NCBI GenBank assembly: GCA_945878135.1
Contig: CAMDUL010000013.1
Coordinates: 1 to 64,000 of the forward strand
Direction of reading: 5' to 3'
From: Chthoniobacter flavus
GTDB taxonomy: Bacteria; Verrucomicrobiota; Verrucomicrobiia; Chthoniobacterales; JACTMZ01
Length of the DNA: 64,000 bases
Shown here: positions 35,352-44,517 of the stretch, piece by piece
Numbering within the stretch: the stretch's first letter is position 1
Layout: every line of letters starts with the position of its first letter
The notes under the pieces: generated by a model
The model's database searches: none
Told to the model about the DNA's origin: nothing
The model's input: only the letters and a program-made list of their open reading frames with translations
Position numbers and translations under genes: made by a program

Positions 35352-36628
35352 GCCTTTCGGTCAACATCCGCGGGGGACGCGTCATCGATCCGTCGGCCGG
35401 ACGCGACGGGACGGCCGATGTTTTCATCGTGGACGGGACATTCGCCGCCGCCCCGGCGCCGGGCGCCGCCGAGATCGACGCGCGCGGGCTGGTGGTCTGT
35501 CCGGGTTTCATCGACATGCACGTGCACCTGCGCGAACCGGGTCAGGGGGCCAAGGAGACCATCGCGACCGGGACACGCGCCGCCGCGGCCGGCGGTTTTA
35601 CCAGCGTGGTGGCCATGCCGAACACCAACCCGGTGGCCGATCATCCGGGCATCATCGCGTGGATGGAAGAACGCGCCGCCGAGACCGGCGTGGTCAATGT
35701 TTTTCCCACCGGCGCCATCACCGTCGGATCGGAAGGCGGACAACTCGCGCCGATCGGGGCCATGGCCGCGGCGGGAATTGTCGCGGTGACCGACGACGGA
35801 CGTTGCGTGCAGAGCCACGAGGTCATGCGGCGCGCCGCGGAGTATGCCGGCATGTTCGGCCTGCCGGTGCTCGACCATTGCCAGGATGCGTCGCTGGCCG
35901 GACCCGAGGCGGCCATGCACGAAGGCTTCTGGAGCACCGTGCTCGGTCTGCCCGGCTGGCCGCGCATGGCGGAGGAAATCATCGTGGCGCGCAACGCCAT
36001 GCTCGCGGCGGCCACCGGCACGAGGATCCACTGCCAGCATCTTTCCTCGGCCGGCAGCGTGGATCTTTTGCGCGAAGCCAAGCAGCGCGGGATCACCTTG
36101 AGCGGCGAGGTCTGTCCGCACCACCTTGCACTGACCGACGAGGCGCTGCAGGACTATGACACCAATGCCAAGATGAACCCGCCGCTCCGCGAGCAGTCCG
36201 ACATCGACGCGCTGCTCGGCGGGATCGCGGACGGCACCATCGACATTCTCGCCACGGACCACGCCCCGCACGCGGTTTACGAGAAGGAGGTGGAATTCGC
36301 CTCCGCGCCTTTCGGTATCGTCGGGCTGGAGACGGCCGTGGGGATTTTTTGCGAGATCCTCCTCCACCGGCAACAGGTCGTCGATTTGCCGCGGTTGATC
36401 TCCATGCTGACCGTGAATCCGGCGCGCCTGCTCGGGCTGGACCGCGGGACGCTGGCCCCGGGCGCGCCGGGCGATGTCACCCTGCTCGATCCGGACCGCG
36501 CGTGGGTGGTGGACCGGGAACAGTTTGCCTCGAAGGGGCGGAACACGCCGTTCCACGGGTGGCCGCTGCGGGGGCGGGCGGTGCGGACGATCGTCGGCGG
36601 CCGGACGGTCTGGAACGTTCCGGAGTGA
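35348..36628 (+). CDS. pyrC: Dihydroorotase
   Basis: A 426-residue amidohydrolase closing carbamoyl-aspartate to dihydroorotate. The metal site is shown by [17 protein letters not shown], the later histidines in [10 protein letters not shown] and [16 protein letters not shown], and the aspartate in [16 protein letters not shown]. This is the class I (longer) form. The ATG at 35348 overlaps the pyrB stop. [20 protein letters not shown] is a normal start. Confidence 0.96.
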   Translation: MSLSVNIRGGRVIDPSAGRDGTADVFIVDGTFAAAPAPGAAEIDARGLVVCPGFIDMHVHLREPGQGAKETIATGTRAAAAGGFTSVVAMPNTNPVADHPGIIAWMEERAAETGVVNVFPTGAITVGSEGGQLAPIGAMAAAGIVAVTDDGRCVQSHEVMRRAAEYAGMFGLPVLDHCQDASLAGPEAAMHEGFWSTVLGLPGWPRMAEEIIVARNAMLAAATGTRIHCQHLSSAGSVDLLREAKQRGITLSGEVCPHHLALTDEALQDYDTNAKMNPPLREQSDIDALLGGIADGTIDILATDHAPHAVYEKEVEFASAPFGIVGLETAVGIFCEILLHRQQVVDLPRLISMLTVNPARLLGLDRGTLAPGAPGDVTLLDPDRAWVVDREQFASKGRNTPFHGWPLRGRAVRTIVGGRTVWNVPE

Positions 36629-37764
36629 GCGGCACATTCGAAGTTCTGGCCGCGGATCCTTCCTCGGCCGCGCGTCGAGGCCGGTTGCGCACCCGGCGCG
36701 GCGTGATCGAGACGCCGATTTTCATGCCGGTGGGCACGCAGGGCACGGTCAAAGCGGTCAGCCCGCGCGAACTGCACGAACTGCACGCACAGATCATCCT
36801 CGGCAACACCTATCACCTGTACGTGCGGCCCGGTTTGGACGTCATCCGCAAGCTCGGCGGATTGCACAAGTTCATGGGTTGGGACGGTCCGATCCTGACC
36901 GACAGCGGGGGATTCCAGGTTTTCTCGCTGGCCAAGCTGCGCAAGATCACGCCGGAGGGCGTGCATTTCCAGAACCACCTCGACGGCGCGCCGTGCTTCA
37001 TCGGTCCGGAAACGTCGATGGAAATCCAGCACACGCTGGGCTCGGATATCGTCATGGCTTTCGACGAGTGCCCGCCGCACCCGTGCACGCACGAGGAGGC
37101 GGCGAAGAGTCTCGAACTCACGCTGGGGTGGGAGCGGCGCAGTCTGGACTGGTGGGCGGGCCGCAACGAGGGAGGGGAGCGACCGCTGCTCTTCGGTATC
37201 GTGCAGGGATCATCTTACCCGGATCTGCGCGAAGAGTCGGCGCGTTCTCTTGTTGCCATGGGCTGGGACGGCTACGCGGTCGGCGGGGTCAGTGTGGGGG
37301 AACCCGAACCGGAAATGATGGCCGCGGTTGAGCATGCCGTGCCGCATCTGCCGGCGGACCGTCCGCGCTACGCCATGGGCCTGGGCACGCCGCCGCAGAT
37401 GGTCGAGATGGTGGCGCGCGGCATCGACATGTTCGACTGCGTGCTGCCGACAAGGGTGGCGCGCAACGGGACCGCGTTCACCGCGGCGGGCTCGCTCAAC
37501 CTGAAGAATGCCTGCTTCACGCTCGACGAGGGCCCGATCGAGGAAGGATGCGGCTGCTACGCCTGCGCGAACTTCGCACGCGCTTATGTCCGGCACCTGG
37601 TCAAGGCGGAGGAAATCCTCGGGCTGCGCCTCATCACGCTGCACAATCTGCACTTTTATCTCGGCCTGATGGCCAAAGCGCGCGCGGCGCTGGAAGCAGG
37701 AACGTTCGCCGCGTTCCGTAGTGAGTTTGTCGGCGGCTACAAGCCGCACCGCGAGTCAACCTAG
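36625..37764 (+). CDS. tgt: Queuine tRNA-ribosyltransferase
   Basis: A 379-residue enzyme that swaps guanine-34 for preQ1 in tRNAs with GUN anticodons. ETPIFMPVGTQGTVKAV starts the barrel; ILTDSGGFQVFSL holds the catalytic aspartate; YAVGGVSVGEPEPEMM and DMFDCVLPTRVARNG follow; the zinc site is CGCYACANFARAYVRHL plus a later histidine. The start is a GTG overlapping the pyrC stop (GTGA). Placement at the end of the pyr operon is unusual but the overlap implies co-expression. Confidence 0.96.
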   Translation: MSGTFEVLAADPSSAARRGRLRTRRGVIETPIFMPVGTQGTVKAVSPRELHELHAQIILGNTYHLYVRPGLDVIRKLGGLHKFMGWDGPILTDSGGFQVFSLAKLRKITPEGVHFQNHLDGAPCFIGPETSMEIQHTLGSDIVMAFDECPPHPCTHEEAAKSLELTLGWERRSLDWWAGRNEGGERPLLFGIVQGSSYPDLREESARSLVAMGWDGYAVGGVSVGEPEPEMMAAVEHAVPHLPADRPRYAMGLGTPPQMVEMVARGIDMFDCVLPTRVARNGTAFTAAGSLNLKNACFTLDEGPIEEGCGCYACANFARAYVRHLVKAEEILGLRLITLHNLHFYLGLMAKARAALEAGTFAAFRSEFVGGYKPHREST

Positions 37765-37786
37765 CGGCGTCCGCACCGCGGGGAGA

Positions 37787-38203
37787 TCAGGGATCCTGCT
37801 GGTCGTTGCGCACGTAAGGGTAGCGCGATTCGAAGAGCATCTCGGGCGGGAATTCGGAGTAGCCGCTCCAGATCCATTGCACATTGCTGCGGTAAGGCGC
37901 GGCGTAGGTGCCCTTGTAGGTCGGGAAAGGAAAGAGCAGCGTGTCGTAGAGCCCGTAGCCGAGACGCGCGAAGGTGCGGCCGACACCGCGCACGATGCCG
38001 TAGCTGAAGGCGGCGTTGTTGCCGTCGAAGTAGTTGACCGACATCATGGAGTTCGGCAATTCGGTGATGCCGAAGGCGATGTTGCCGATGCCCCGGCCGA
38101 GCTTGCGGGTCGGACCCCATTCGGAGGACGGCGGTTGCTGGATGTCGGCATGCGCCAGAGAGACCAGGAGGGCGGCGGCGGTCAGGGCGGGGAGGACTTT
38201 CAT
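37787..38203 (-). CDS. Exosortase-associated protein, TIGR04073-like
   Basis: A 138-residue exported protein. MKVLPALTAAALLVSLAHAD is a signal peptide. The mature part contains RKLGRGIGNIAFGITELPNS, YGIVRGVGRTFARLGYGLYD and TLLFPFPTYKGTY, which match my recollection of the TIGR04073 family found in Verrucomicrobiota and relatives beside exosortase systems. No exosortase or PEP-CTERM gene is in the window. The role is unknown. Its promoter candidate is unusually good. Confidence 0.75.
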   Translation of the reverse strand: MKVLPALTAAALLVSLAHADIQQPPSSEWGPTRKLGRGIGNIAFGITELPNSMMSVNYFDGNNAAFSYGIVRGVGRTFARLGYGLYDTLLFPFPTYKGTYAAPYRSNVQWIWSGYSEFPPEMLFESRYPYVRNDQQDP

Positions 38204-38211
38204 GATGGTTT

Positions 38212-38240
38212 TTTATAGGTCCGGCCGCGCCGGTTGGCAA
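38212..38240 (-). promoter_or_regulatory. Putative promoter of TIGR04073-like gene
   Basis: Minus-strand TTGCCA (38235-38240), 17-base spacer, TATAAA (38212-38217), eight bases before the ATG at 38203. Confidence 0.52.
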
Positions 38241-38255
38241 GGGCGAAGGGAGACC

Positions 38256-38867
38256 TTAATCGCCCAGTTCGACGCTCCAGCATCCCACATCGACAAAGTG
38301 CCGCCATGTGTCGTGCACCGGCGAGGAATAGGTCAGGTGGATGAAGGGACGCCAGCGGGGTCTTTTCGGCTCCTTGAGCAGCCTCATGTCGGCCTCGTGC
38401 GGGAGGCGGTTGCCCTTGCGCGTGTTGCAGGGGATGCACGAGCAGACGACATTCTCCCAGCTGGTCTGGCCGCCGCGCTGCCGCGGCATGACGTGGTCCA
38501 AATTCAGTTCCTGCCGGTCGAGGCGCCGCGCGCAATACTGGCACGTGTGGTTGTCGCGCTCGTAGATGTTCTGGCGCGTGAATTTCACTTCTTTGCTCGG
38601 CAGGCGGTCGAAGAAGAGGAGGACCACCACGGTCGGCACGCGGATGTCGAACCTCACGGACTGGACCATGTCCGCCCCGGGTTCGGCCTGGGAAAAATCG
38701 TGCCAGCTTCCGAAGTCGTGGGTCAGGTAATTGTTCTCGTCGTCGCGCCAGACCACATTGGCGTGGCCCTGGTAGAGCAGGGTGAAGGCGCGGCGGACGC
38801 TGCAGACATTGACTGCCTGCCACAGCCGGTTGAGAACCAGCACATGCCTGTCGAGCAGCGACTCCAT
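38256..38867 (-). CDS. HNH endonuclease family protein
   Basis: A 203-residue protein with a zinc-bound HNH nuclease domain: NHTCQYCARRLDRQELNLDH (first CxxC and His), then VVCSCIPCNTRKGNR (second CxxC and Asn). The N-terminus MESLLDRHVLVLNRLWQAVN plus RRAFTLLYQGHA is typical of the widespread stand-alone HNH genes whose cellular role is not settled. The ATG at 38867 was chosen; an upstream TTG in frame falls in a TTGACA-N17-TACTTT promoter-like element. There is no sign of a restriction or phage cluster around it. Confidence 0.88.
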   Translation of the reverse strand: MESLLDRHVLVLNRLWQAVNVCSVRRAFTLLYQGHANVVWRDDENNYLTHDFGSWHDFSQAEPGADMVQSVRFDIRVPTVVVLLFFDRLPSKEVKFTRQNIYERDNHTCQYCARRLDRQELNLDHVMPRQRGGQTSWENVVCSCIPCNTRKGNRLPHEADMRLLKEPKRPRWRPFIHLTYSSPVHDTWRHFVDVGCWSVELGD

Positions 38868-38968
38868 GGGTGGTGTGGGCGGCACGGGGATCCGGCCGGA
38901 CCTCCGCAAAGTAGCTTCCGGGCGTTTTCCTGTCAACGGGACGCCCGGCAGGCCCTCGTGGAGCCATA

Positions 38969-38996
38969 TTGCAATTCGCCAGGCTTTCCGTATCCT
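38969..38996 (+). promoter_or_regulatory. Putative promoter of coiled-coil/TPR gene
   Basis: TTGCAA (38969-38974), 16-base spacer, TATCCT (38991-38996), ten bases before the ATG at 39007. Confidence 0.4.
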
Positions 38997-39006
38997 TCAA
39001 GGTTCG

Positions 39007-41370
39007 ATGAATCCGGCACGTCTCGTGGCAATCCTGGTGGCTTTGGTCGCCGGAACAGCGCCTTTGTCCGCCCAAGACGATCCCTCCGGCGCCTTTTTCG
39101 CCGCTTACCAGGAATACCAGCGGGCCGAGCGCCTCGAGCGTGAGGGCCGCAACGATGACGCCATTGCCAAGTTCCGCTACGTGGCGGCGCAACTCGGACA
39201 GATCAAATCGCAGCACCCCGACTGGCAACCGCTGGTCGTCGATTTCCGTCTGCGCAAGACCTCGGAAGCGGTTCTGCGCCTCGAGGGTTCGCTGGCCTCG
39301 CCCACCCTCGGGCCGCCGCCCGATCTCGCCGCACCGATCGACGAGGACATCCTGCCGCCGGTCACCGGTCCGCGCCGCACCGCCGCTCCGTCCGGCCCCA
39401 CCATTTCCATCGCACCCCCCGGCGAAGCCGAGGCACCTCCGGCCTCCCCCGCCGAGATCGCCGCTCCCGCGCCCGCGTCGTCCGGCGCGGAGGTCGAGAC
39501 CCTGCAGCGTCGCCTGGCCATGGAGCAGGAACGCAATGCCGAGTTGCAGACCCGCCTCCAACAAGGCGAGGCCGAGCTGACCAGCGTCAGCATGGAGTTG
39601 GAGAAGACCAAAGTGTCCGTGGTCGACCTCACCGCGCGCCTGCGCACGGCCGAAGAGTCCGGCGCCGCGCCGGCCGAGGCCCCGGAGGCGGACGGAGCTT
39701 CGCGCGAGGAACTCGACCGGCTGAGCGGGGTGGCCAAGGAATTGGAGGAAACCCTGGCCGCGGCCGGCGAGGAGAAAGCCCAATTGTCCGAACGGATGGC
39801 CGAAAGCACCAAGCAGATCGAAGAACTCACGTCCCAGTTGTCCGCGGCCCAAGGCGAGGCGGAAAAAGCCAAAGCCGAACTGGCCGGTGTCCAGAGCGAG
39901 GCCGAAGCCGCCCGCACCGCAGCCGAGCAGGCCAAAGCCCGTGCCGGCGAGCTGGAAACCGAGCGCGACACGGCCCGCCGCGAAGCCGAAGAGGCGCGGG
40001 GTGAAGTGCAGACCCTCACCGTGCGGGTCACCGAACTCGAGGAGGAACGGGCCCAGTTGATCGCCGCGCGCGACACCGCGCAGCAGGAAGCGGCCGAGGC
40101 CAAAACCGCGCTGGAAAAAAGCGCCGACCTCATCGAGGCGAACAAACAACTCGAGCAGAAACTGGCCGACGCGGCCTCGCGCATCTCCGGCATGGAAAGC
40201 GATGCCGCCGAAAAAACCGCGCTCGTCGCCTCGCTCAATGCCGACCTCGACAAAGTGCGCGAGGAACTGGCCGGGGCGCAGGCCAAGCTCCAGGACGACC
40301 GCGAACGCTTCGACAAACTCCAGGCCGTCAACGAACAACTCCTCAAGGAATACGATCAGGTCACCGGCGAGTTGGCCGCGGTCAAACTCGGCGATGTCTC
40401 CTCCGCCGAGGGCAAACTCGTCCAGCAGGAGAACGAAGTCCTCCGCGGCATCATCATGCGCCAGATCAAAGAGCAGGCGCGGCGCGAGCAGGCCTACCGC
40501 CTCGCCCAGGAGGAAATGGAGCGCCTCGAAATCCGCTCGGACACGCTCAACGACAAAATCAACGAGCTGGCCAAACCCACTCTCCAGCTGACCGCGGCCG
40601 AGCAGGAAATGCTCAAGCGCCCGCCGGTCATGCTGCTCGAGACCGAAGAGGCCAAGGTCACCGGCCGGGTCGAAATGACCAAGCCGCAGACCGATGAATC
40701 CGCGCCCGGGTCCGCCGAAACCGCGTCCGCCGATCCTTCTGTGGCCGCATCCGGCGCAGAGGAAACACCCGCGGTCGCTCCCGCCCCGCCGCCGGAGCGT
40801 GACGGCGAAACCGCGGCCATCGTGGCCGAGGCGCGCGAAGCTTTCGTGCAGGGCGACTTCGCCAAAGCCGAAGGGCTCTACCAGAAATTCGTCGATTTGG
40901 AGCCGTCCAATGTCGTGGCCCTGGCCAACCTCGGTGTCGCCCAGTTCCGCCAGGGCAAGCTCACCGCCGCGCAACTGGCCCTCGAGCGCGCCATCAAATC
41001 CGACCCTAACGATGCTTTCAGCCTGACCACGCTCGGTGCGGTCATGATCGAACAGAACCGCATCGAGGATGCCATCGGCTACCTCGAGCGGGCCAATGAC
41101 GCGCGAGCCGACGACGCGATCACCCTCAACTACCTCGGCGTGGCCACCAGCCAGCTCGGGCAATTCGGCAAGGCCGAGCAATCCCTGCGCCGGGCCATCA
41201 CGGTCAAACCCGAATACGCCGAAGCGCACTTCAACCTCGCGGTCATTTACGCCACGGCCAAACCGCCCTCCATCGCGCTGGCCAAGCGCCACTACGAAAA
41301 AGCCCTGGAGCTTGGCTCGAGCCCGGACCAGCGCCTGGCCGCCATGCTGCAGACGGCCCCGGGCAGCTGA
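39007..41370 (+). CDS. Exported coiled-coil and TPR-repeat protein
   Basis: A 787-residue protein with signal peptide MNPARLVAILVALVAGTAPL. A short helical domain (FFAAYQEYQRAERLEREGR) is followed by a Pro/Ala linker (about 100-160), a long coiled coil (about 165-520; heptad-like EELTSQLSAAQGEAEKAKAE and similar), a second linker, and a C-terminal TPR domain (about 600-780) with AREAFVQGDFAKAEGLYQKF, VALANLGVAQFRQGKLTAAQ and ITLNYLGVATSQLGQFGKAE. It is probably a periplasmic scaffold or envelope-spanning protein. The specific role is unknown. Confidence 0.85.
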   Translation: MNPARLVAILVALVAGTAPLSAQDDPSGAFFAAYQEYQRAERLEREGRNDDAIAKFRYVAAQLGQIKSQHPDWQPLVVDFRLRKTSEAVLRLEGSLASPTLGPPPDLAAPIDEDILPPVTGPRRTAAPSGPTISIAPPGEAEAPPASPAEIAAPAPASSGAEVETLQRRLAMEQERNAELQTRLQQGEAELTSVSMELEKTKVSVVDLTARLRTAEESGAAPAEAPEADGASREELDRLSGVAKELEETLAAAGEEKAQLSERMAESTKQIEELTSQLSAAQGEAEKAKAELAGVQSEAEAARTAAEQAKARAGELETERDTARREAEEARGEVQTLTVRVTELEEERAQLIAARDTAQQEAAEAKTALEKSADLIEANKQLEQKLADAASRISGMESDAAEKTALVASLNADLDKVREELAGAQAKLQDDRERFDKLQAVNEQLLKEYDQVTGELAAVKLGDVSSAEGKLVQQENEVLRGIIMRQIKEQARREQAYRLAQEEMERLEIRSDTLNDKINELAKPTLQLTAAEQEMLKRPPVMLLETEEAKVTGRVEMTKPQTDESAPGSAETASADPSVAASGAEETPAVAPAPPPERDGETAAIVAEAREAFVQGDFAKAEGLYQKFVDLEPSNVVALANLGVAQFRQGKLTAAQLALERAIKSDPNDAFSLTTLGAVMIEQNRIEDAIGYLERANDARADDAITLNYLGVATSQLGQFGKAEQSLRRAITVKPEYAEAHFNLAVIYATAKPPSIALAKRHYEKALELGSSPDQRLAAMLQTAPGS

Positions 41371-41401
41371 GTAATCCGCCCGACCGCGCCGCCCGACGGT
41401 C

Positions 41402-42571
41402 TTACCGGCGCGGGCAGCCCGCGACAAAAACGGCCATGCGCTCCATGGCGATTTTGATCTGCTCGAGGGAAGTGGCGTAGCTGCAGCGGACAAAGCCCTC
41501 GCCGTCCTTGCCGAAAGCGGTGCCGGGAACGACCGCGACCTTCTGCTCTTCGAGCAACCGCAGGGAAAAATCGCGACTGGTCAAGCCGGTCGGGCGGATG
41601 TCGGCGAAGACGTAAAACGCCCCGCGCGGCGTGGGGCAGGGGAGGCCCATCTCGTTGAGCGCCGACACGATATAGTTGCGGCGGAGTTCGTATTTCTCCC
41701 GCATGTGCGCCACCGCGGCGTCCCCGTGCTCGAGGGCCTCGATCGCCGCGTCCTGCGTCGTGATCGGAGCGCAAAGGATGGCGTATTGGTGAATTTTCAT
41801 CATCGCTTCGATGAGCGGGGCGGGCGCGCAGGCGTAGCCGATGCGGAACCCTGTCATGGCCCAGCCTTTGCTCAGGCCGTGGAGGAACACGGTGCGCTCA
41901 CGCATCCCGGGCAAGGTGGCGATCGAAACGTGTTCCGCACCGTCGTAAGTCAGCTCGGCGTAGATTTCGTCGGAAAGGACGATCAGGTCGTGCTTGACGC
42001 ACAATTCGGCGATCGGTTCGAGCGCCTCGCGCGGCATGGTCGCACCGGTGGGATTGGTCGGAAAATTGAGCAGGAGAATTTTCGATTTCGGCGTGATCCG
42101 CTTGGCCAACTCCCCGGCGCGGAGCTGGAAGTTGTCCCTTTCATGCACCGGCACGGACACCGCTTTGCCGTGGGCGAGGGTCACGCTCGGGTTGTAGCTC
42201 ACGTAGCAGGGCTCGTGGTAAAGCACCTCGTCGCCGGGGTTGAGCAAAGCGCGCAGGGCGATGTCGATCGCTTCGGAGACGCCGACCGAAACCAGCACCT
42301 CGGAAGGGGCGTGGTAGTCGACGTGGAATTTGCGCGACACGTAGTTGGCGATGGCTTCGCGCAGTTTGGGCAACCCGAGGTTCGAAGTGTAGCCCGTGCG
42401 GCCTTTCTCGAGGGAGAAGAGCGCGGCTTCGCGGATGTGCCAGGGAGTGACGAAGTCCGGCTCGCCGATGCCGAGCGAGATCACGTCGTGCATCGACTGC
42501 ACGATTTCGAAGAAATCGCGGATGCCCGAGCGCGGGATATCGCGCACGTGCGCGGCAATTTTGTCTTCCAT
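41402..42571 (-). CDS. PLP-dependent class I/II aminotransferase
   Basis: A 389-residue fold-type I aminotransferase. VISLGIGEPDFVTPWHIREA and YTSNLGLPKLREAIANYVSR open the substrate region; LLLNFPTNPTGATM and DLIVLSDEIYAELTYDG contact PLP; FLHGLSKGWAMTGFRIGY contains the Schiff-base lysine. It resembles PatA/aromatic-type enzymes; the amino donor and acceptor are not clear. It lies 12 bases downstream of an Lrp/AsnC-type regulator on the same strand, suggesting amino-acid-responsive control. Confidence 0.92.
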   Translation of the reverse strand: MEDKIAAHVRDIPRSGIRDFFEIVQSMHDVISLGIGEPDFVTPWHIREAALFSLEKGRTGYTSNLGLPKLREAIANYVSRKFHVDYHAPSEVLVSVGVSEAIDIALRALLNPGDEVLYHEPCYVSYNPSVTLAHGKAVSVPVHERDNFQLRAGELAKRITPKSKILLLNFPTNPTGATMPREALEPIAELCVKHDLIVLSDEIYAELTYDGAEHVSIATLPGMRERTVFLHGLSKGWAMTGFRIGYACAPAPLIEAMMKIHQYAILCAPITTQDAAIEALEHGDAAVAHMREKYELRRNYIVSALNEMGLPCPTPRGAFYVFADIRPTGLTSRDFSLRLLEEQKVAVVPGTAFGKDGEGFVRCSYATSLEQIKIAMERMAVFVAGCPRR

Positions 42572-42583
42572 GGGCGCCGGGTG

Positions 42584-43063
42584 TTACGGGCTGACCACGA
42601 GCCGGTCCTCCGGCACGTCGGCGGTGAAGAGCGCGCCGTTCTCCTTGTAGGTCTTGAGGCGGAAGAGCGTGGCGGTGGAAATGACCGACTCGATGGTGCT
42701 CAGCTTTTCCGAAACGAAGCTGGCCACTTCGCGCAGGCTGGTGCCCTCCACGACAACGAGCAGGTCGTAGCCGCCGCTGATCAGGTAACAACTGACCACC
42801 TGGTCGAACTTGGCGATACGCTGGGCGATGCGGTCGAACCCGCCCCCGCGCTCCGGCGTGATGCGGACCTCGATGAAAGCGGTGACTGTGTTCTGGTCCA
42901 ACCGCTCGCGGTCCACGATCGCCTGGTAGCCGCGGATGACCCCGTCCTTCTCGAGGGCGGCGATGCGGTCGTTGACCTCCGCGACGGTGAGGTTCAGCTG
43001 GCGCGCGAGATCCTCGCGGGACACGGTGGCGTTCTGTTGCAGGAGTCGAAGCAGGGTTTCCAT
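42584..43063 (-). CDS. Lrp/AsnC-family transcriptional regulator
   Basis: A 159-residue regulator. The helix-turn-helix is VSREDLARQLNLTVAEVNDR, with IAALEKDGVIRGYQAIVDRE after it. The C-terminal RAM ligand domain includes VVSCYLISGGYDLLVVVEGT and FVSEKLSTIESVISTATLF. The ATG at 43063 gives METLLRLLQQNATVSRED, a normal family start. It is followed by the aminotransferase gene and likely senses a related amino acid. A TTGCCA-N17-CATACT element ends 13 bases before the ATG. Confidence 0.92.
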   Translation of the reverse strand: METLLRLLQQNATVSREDLARQLNLTVAEVNDRIAALEKDGVIRGYQAIVDRERLDQNTVTAFIEVRITPERGGGFDRIAQRIAKFDQVVSCYLISGGYDLLVVVEGTSLREVASFVSEKLSTIESVISTATLFRLKTYKENGALFTADVPEDRLVVSP

Positions 43064-43159
43064 GAAAACGCCGCGAAGTATGGGGTTGCGGAGGCACGGT
43101 GGCAAGAGGCGGGACTTGCCAAACAAGCGGCCAGACCGATATTTTCGCCTTCCCGCAAT

Positions 43160-43235
43160 GCCGAAGTAGCTCAGTTGGTAGAGCAGCGCATTCGTAATGC
43201 GCGGGTCAGGGGTTCGAGTCCCCTCTTCGGCTCCA
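43160..43235 (+). tRNA. tRNA-Thr (anticodon CGT)
   Basis: A 76-base cloverleaf: acceptor GCCGAAG pairs with CTTCGGC; the anticodon stem GCGCA/TGCGC encloses loop TTCGTAA, giving CGT, which reads ACG; the T-arm is GGGGTTCGAGTCCCC. CCA is encoded in the gene. A truncated glycosyltransferase-like frame lies a little downstream. The sequence between it and 43614 (379 bases) has no intact gene; it holds that remnant and a weak CTTTTGG/CCAAAAG inverted repeat at 43303-43330. Confidence 0.97.
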
Positions 43236-43367
43236 TTTCGTGGAGCCGGAAAAAGCCTGAGCGAAGCGAGGCCCCTCCCGTCGTTGGTTCAGAAAGGCTG
43301 CTCTTTTGGTTTTCCCGGGTAGGCCAAAAGCGTGACGCAAGCGGGCTCCGCGACCCTGCGGTCGGGT

Positions 43368-43547
43368 GAGGACTTTGAAGACCGGCGATTTCACCGCGTC
43401 GAGGACGGCGGGATCTGCGCCGTCGATGGCGAGGATCAAATCGCGCGGGGGTGGGTCGAGTCTGGCCGCGCTGTCGAGACAGGCCTGCAGCATCGGACCG
43501 CCGCGGTGGGCGGTGATGATGAGGCTGAAGTCATTGGTGGGCGGCAT
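43368..43547 (-). pseudogene. N-terminal remnant of a family 2 glycosyltransferase
   Basis: From an ATG at 43547 the minus strand reads MPPTNDFSLIITAHRGGPML, then QACLDSAARLDPPPRDLILA and IDGADPAVLDA, which fits the first strand, helix and DG motif of GT-A glycosyltransferases. The similarity fades after about 60 codons and the frame runs on as nonsense into the tRNA-Thr gene. No DxD motif or acceptor half remains. It looks like a gene cut by a deletion or insertion at the tRNA. Evidence is short, so this is tentative. Confidence 0.42.
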
Positions 43548-43614
43548 GGACAACAAATCGGCGGGCCTGAAGGAACGAAAAGCAGTCCCGGGCCGCGGCC
43601 GTTTCGAACGGCGG

Positions 43615-44508
43615 TCAATCTTCCTCGCCGCGGCGGAACTTGGTGCTGAGCCAGAGGCTGAAGAGGAAGATGGCGAGGAGGAGGACGCCGAGGGCGGCGC
43701 CGAAGGGTTGGTTGCGGGCTTTGGTGAACTGGTTCTGGATGACCTCGCCGATGGTCGGGTTGGCCCCGCCGCCCATCAGCGTGGTGATGGCGAACATGGC
43801 GATGGCGGGAACAAACACGAGCAGGATGCCGGCGGCGATGCCGGGCTTGGTCAGGGGCAGGACGATCTGTCCGAAAACGCGGGCCGGTCGCGCGCCCAAG
43901 TCATAGGCGGCTTCGATGAGCGAGCCGTCCAGTTTTTCCACGCTGGTGTAGATGGGAAGAATCATGAAGGGCAGGAAGTTGTAGACCAGTCCGAGCACCA
44001 CGGCGAAGGGGGTATACATGAAGCCGATTGGGGCGCTGGTGATGTTCAGCGTCATGAGCAACGCATTGAGCAGCCCTTCCTGCGCCAGGATGGAAATCCA
44101 CGCGTAGGTGCGGATGAGGAAGCTCGTCCAGAACGGGATCATGACGAGCATGATGAGCAGTCCGCGGACGCGTTCGCTGGACCGTCCGATGAAATAGGCC
44201 ACCGGGTAGCCGAGGATCAGGCAGATGACGGTGGTGAGGAAGGCATACCAGACGGAGATGCCGAGGATTTTGAGCCACTTCCAATCGAAGGCGCGGATGT
44301 AGTTCTCGAAGTTGAAGGAATAGACGACGCGTCCGAGGGCGTCGCGTTCGCTGAAGCTCACCACGATGAGCATCAGGGTGGGGACTATGACAAAAAGCAG
44401 CAGCCACCCCAGCATGGGGGTGAGGGCGAACCACGGGCCGGGTCCGGCCCGTCGCTGGGGCGACGGACCGGAGGTGGCCAAGGCTGCGGTGGCGGCCGTG
44501 ATGGCCAT
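43615..44508 (-). CDS. potB: ABC transporter permease, PotB-like
   Basis: A 297-residue inner-membrane permease of the spermidine/putrescine type, with six or so helices (WFALTPMLGWLLLFVIVPTL and others). The EAA-like loop EKLDGSLIEAAYDLGARPAR binds the ATPase. An AAGGA lies just before the ATG. It is the last gene of a potC-potD-potB order, nine bases after potD. The partner ATPase PotA is not in the window. Substrate (polyamine) is inferred from the family. Confidence 0.88.
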   Translation of the reverse strand: MAITAATAALATSGPSPQRRAGPGPWFALTPMLGWLLLFVIVPTLMLIVVSFSERDALGRVVYSFNFENYIRAFDWKWLKILGISVWYAFLTTVICLILGYPVAYFIGRSSERVRGLLIMLVMIPFWTSFLIRTYAWISILAQEGLLNALLMTLNITSAPIGFMYTPFAVVLGLVYNFLPFMILPIYTSVEKLDGSLIEAAYDLGARPARVFGQIVLPLTKPGIAAGILLVFVPAIAMFAITTLMGGGANPTIGEVIQNQFTKARNQPFGAALGVLLLAIFLFSLWLSTKFRRGEED

Positions 44509-44517
44509 CTTCCTTGC

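Noticed and set aside
38868..41493. Large minus-strand frame opposite the coiled-coil/TPR gene
   Set aside because: Gly/Phe/Leu-rich shadow of coiled-coil codons; only the HNH gene (38256-38867) in that frame is real.
43236..43367. Integrated element at tRNA-Thr(CGT)
   Set aside because: No integrase and no repeated tRNA 3' end were found; only a gene remnant supports past rearrangement.
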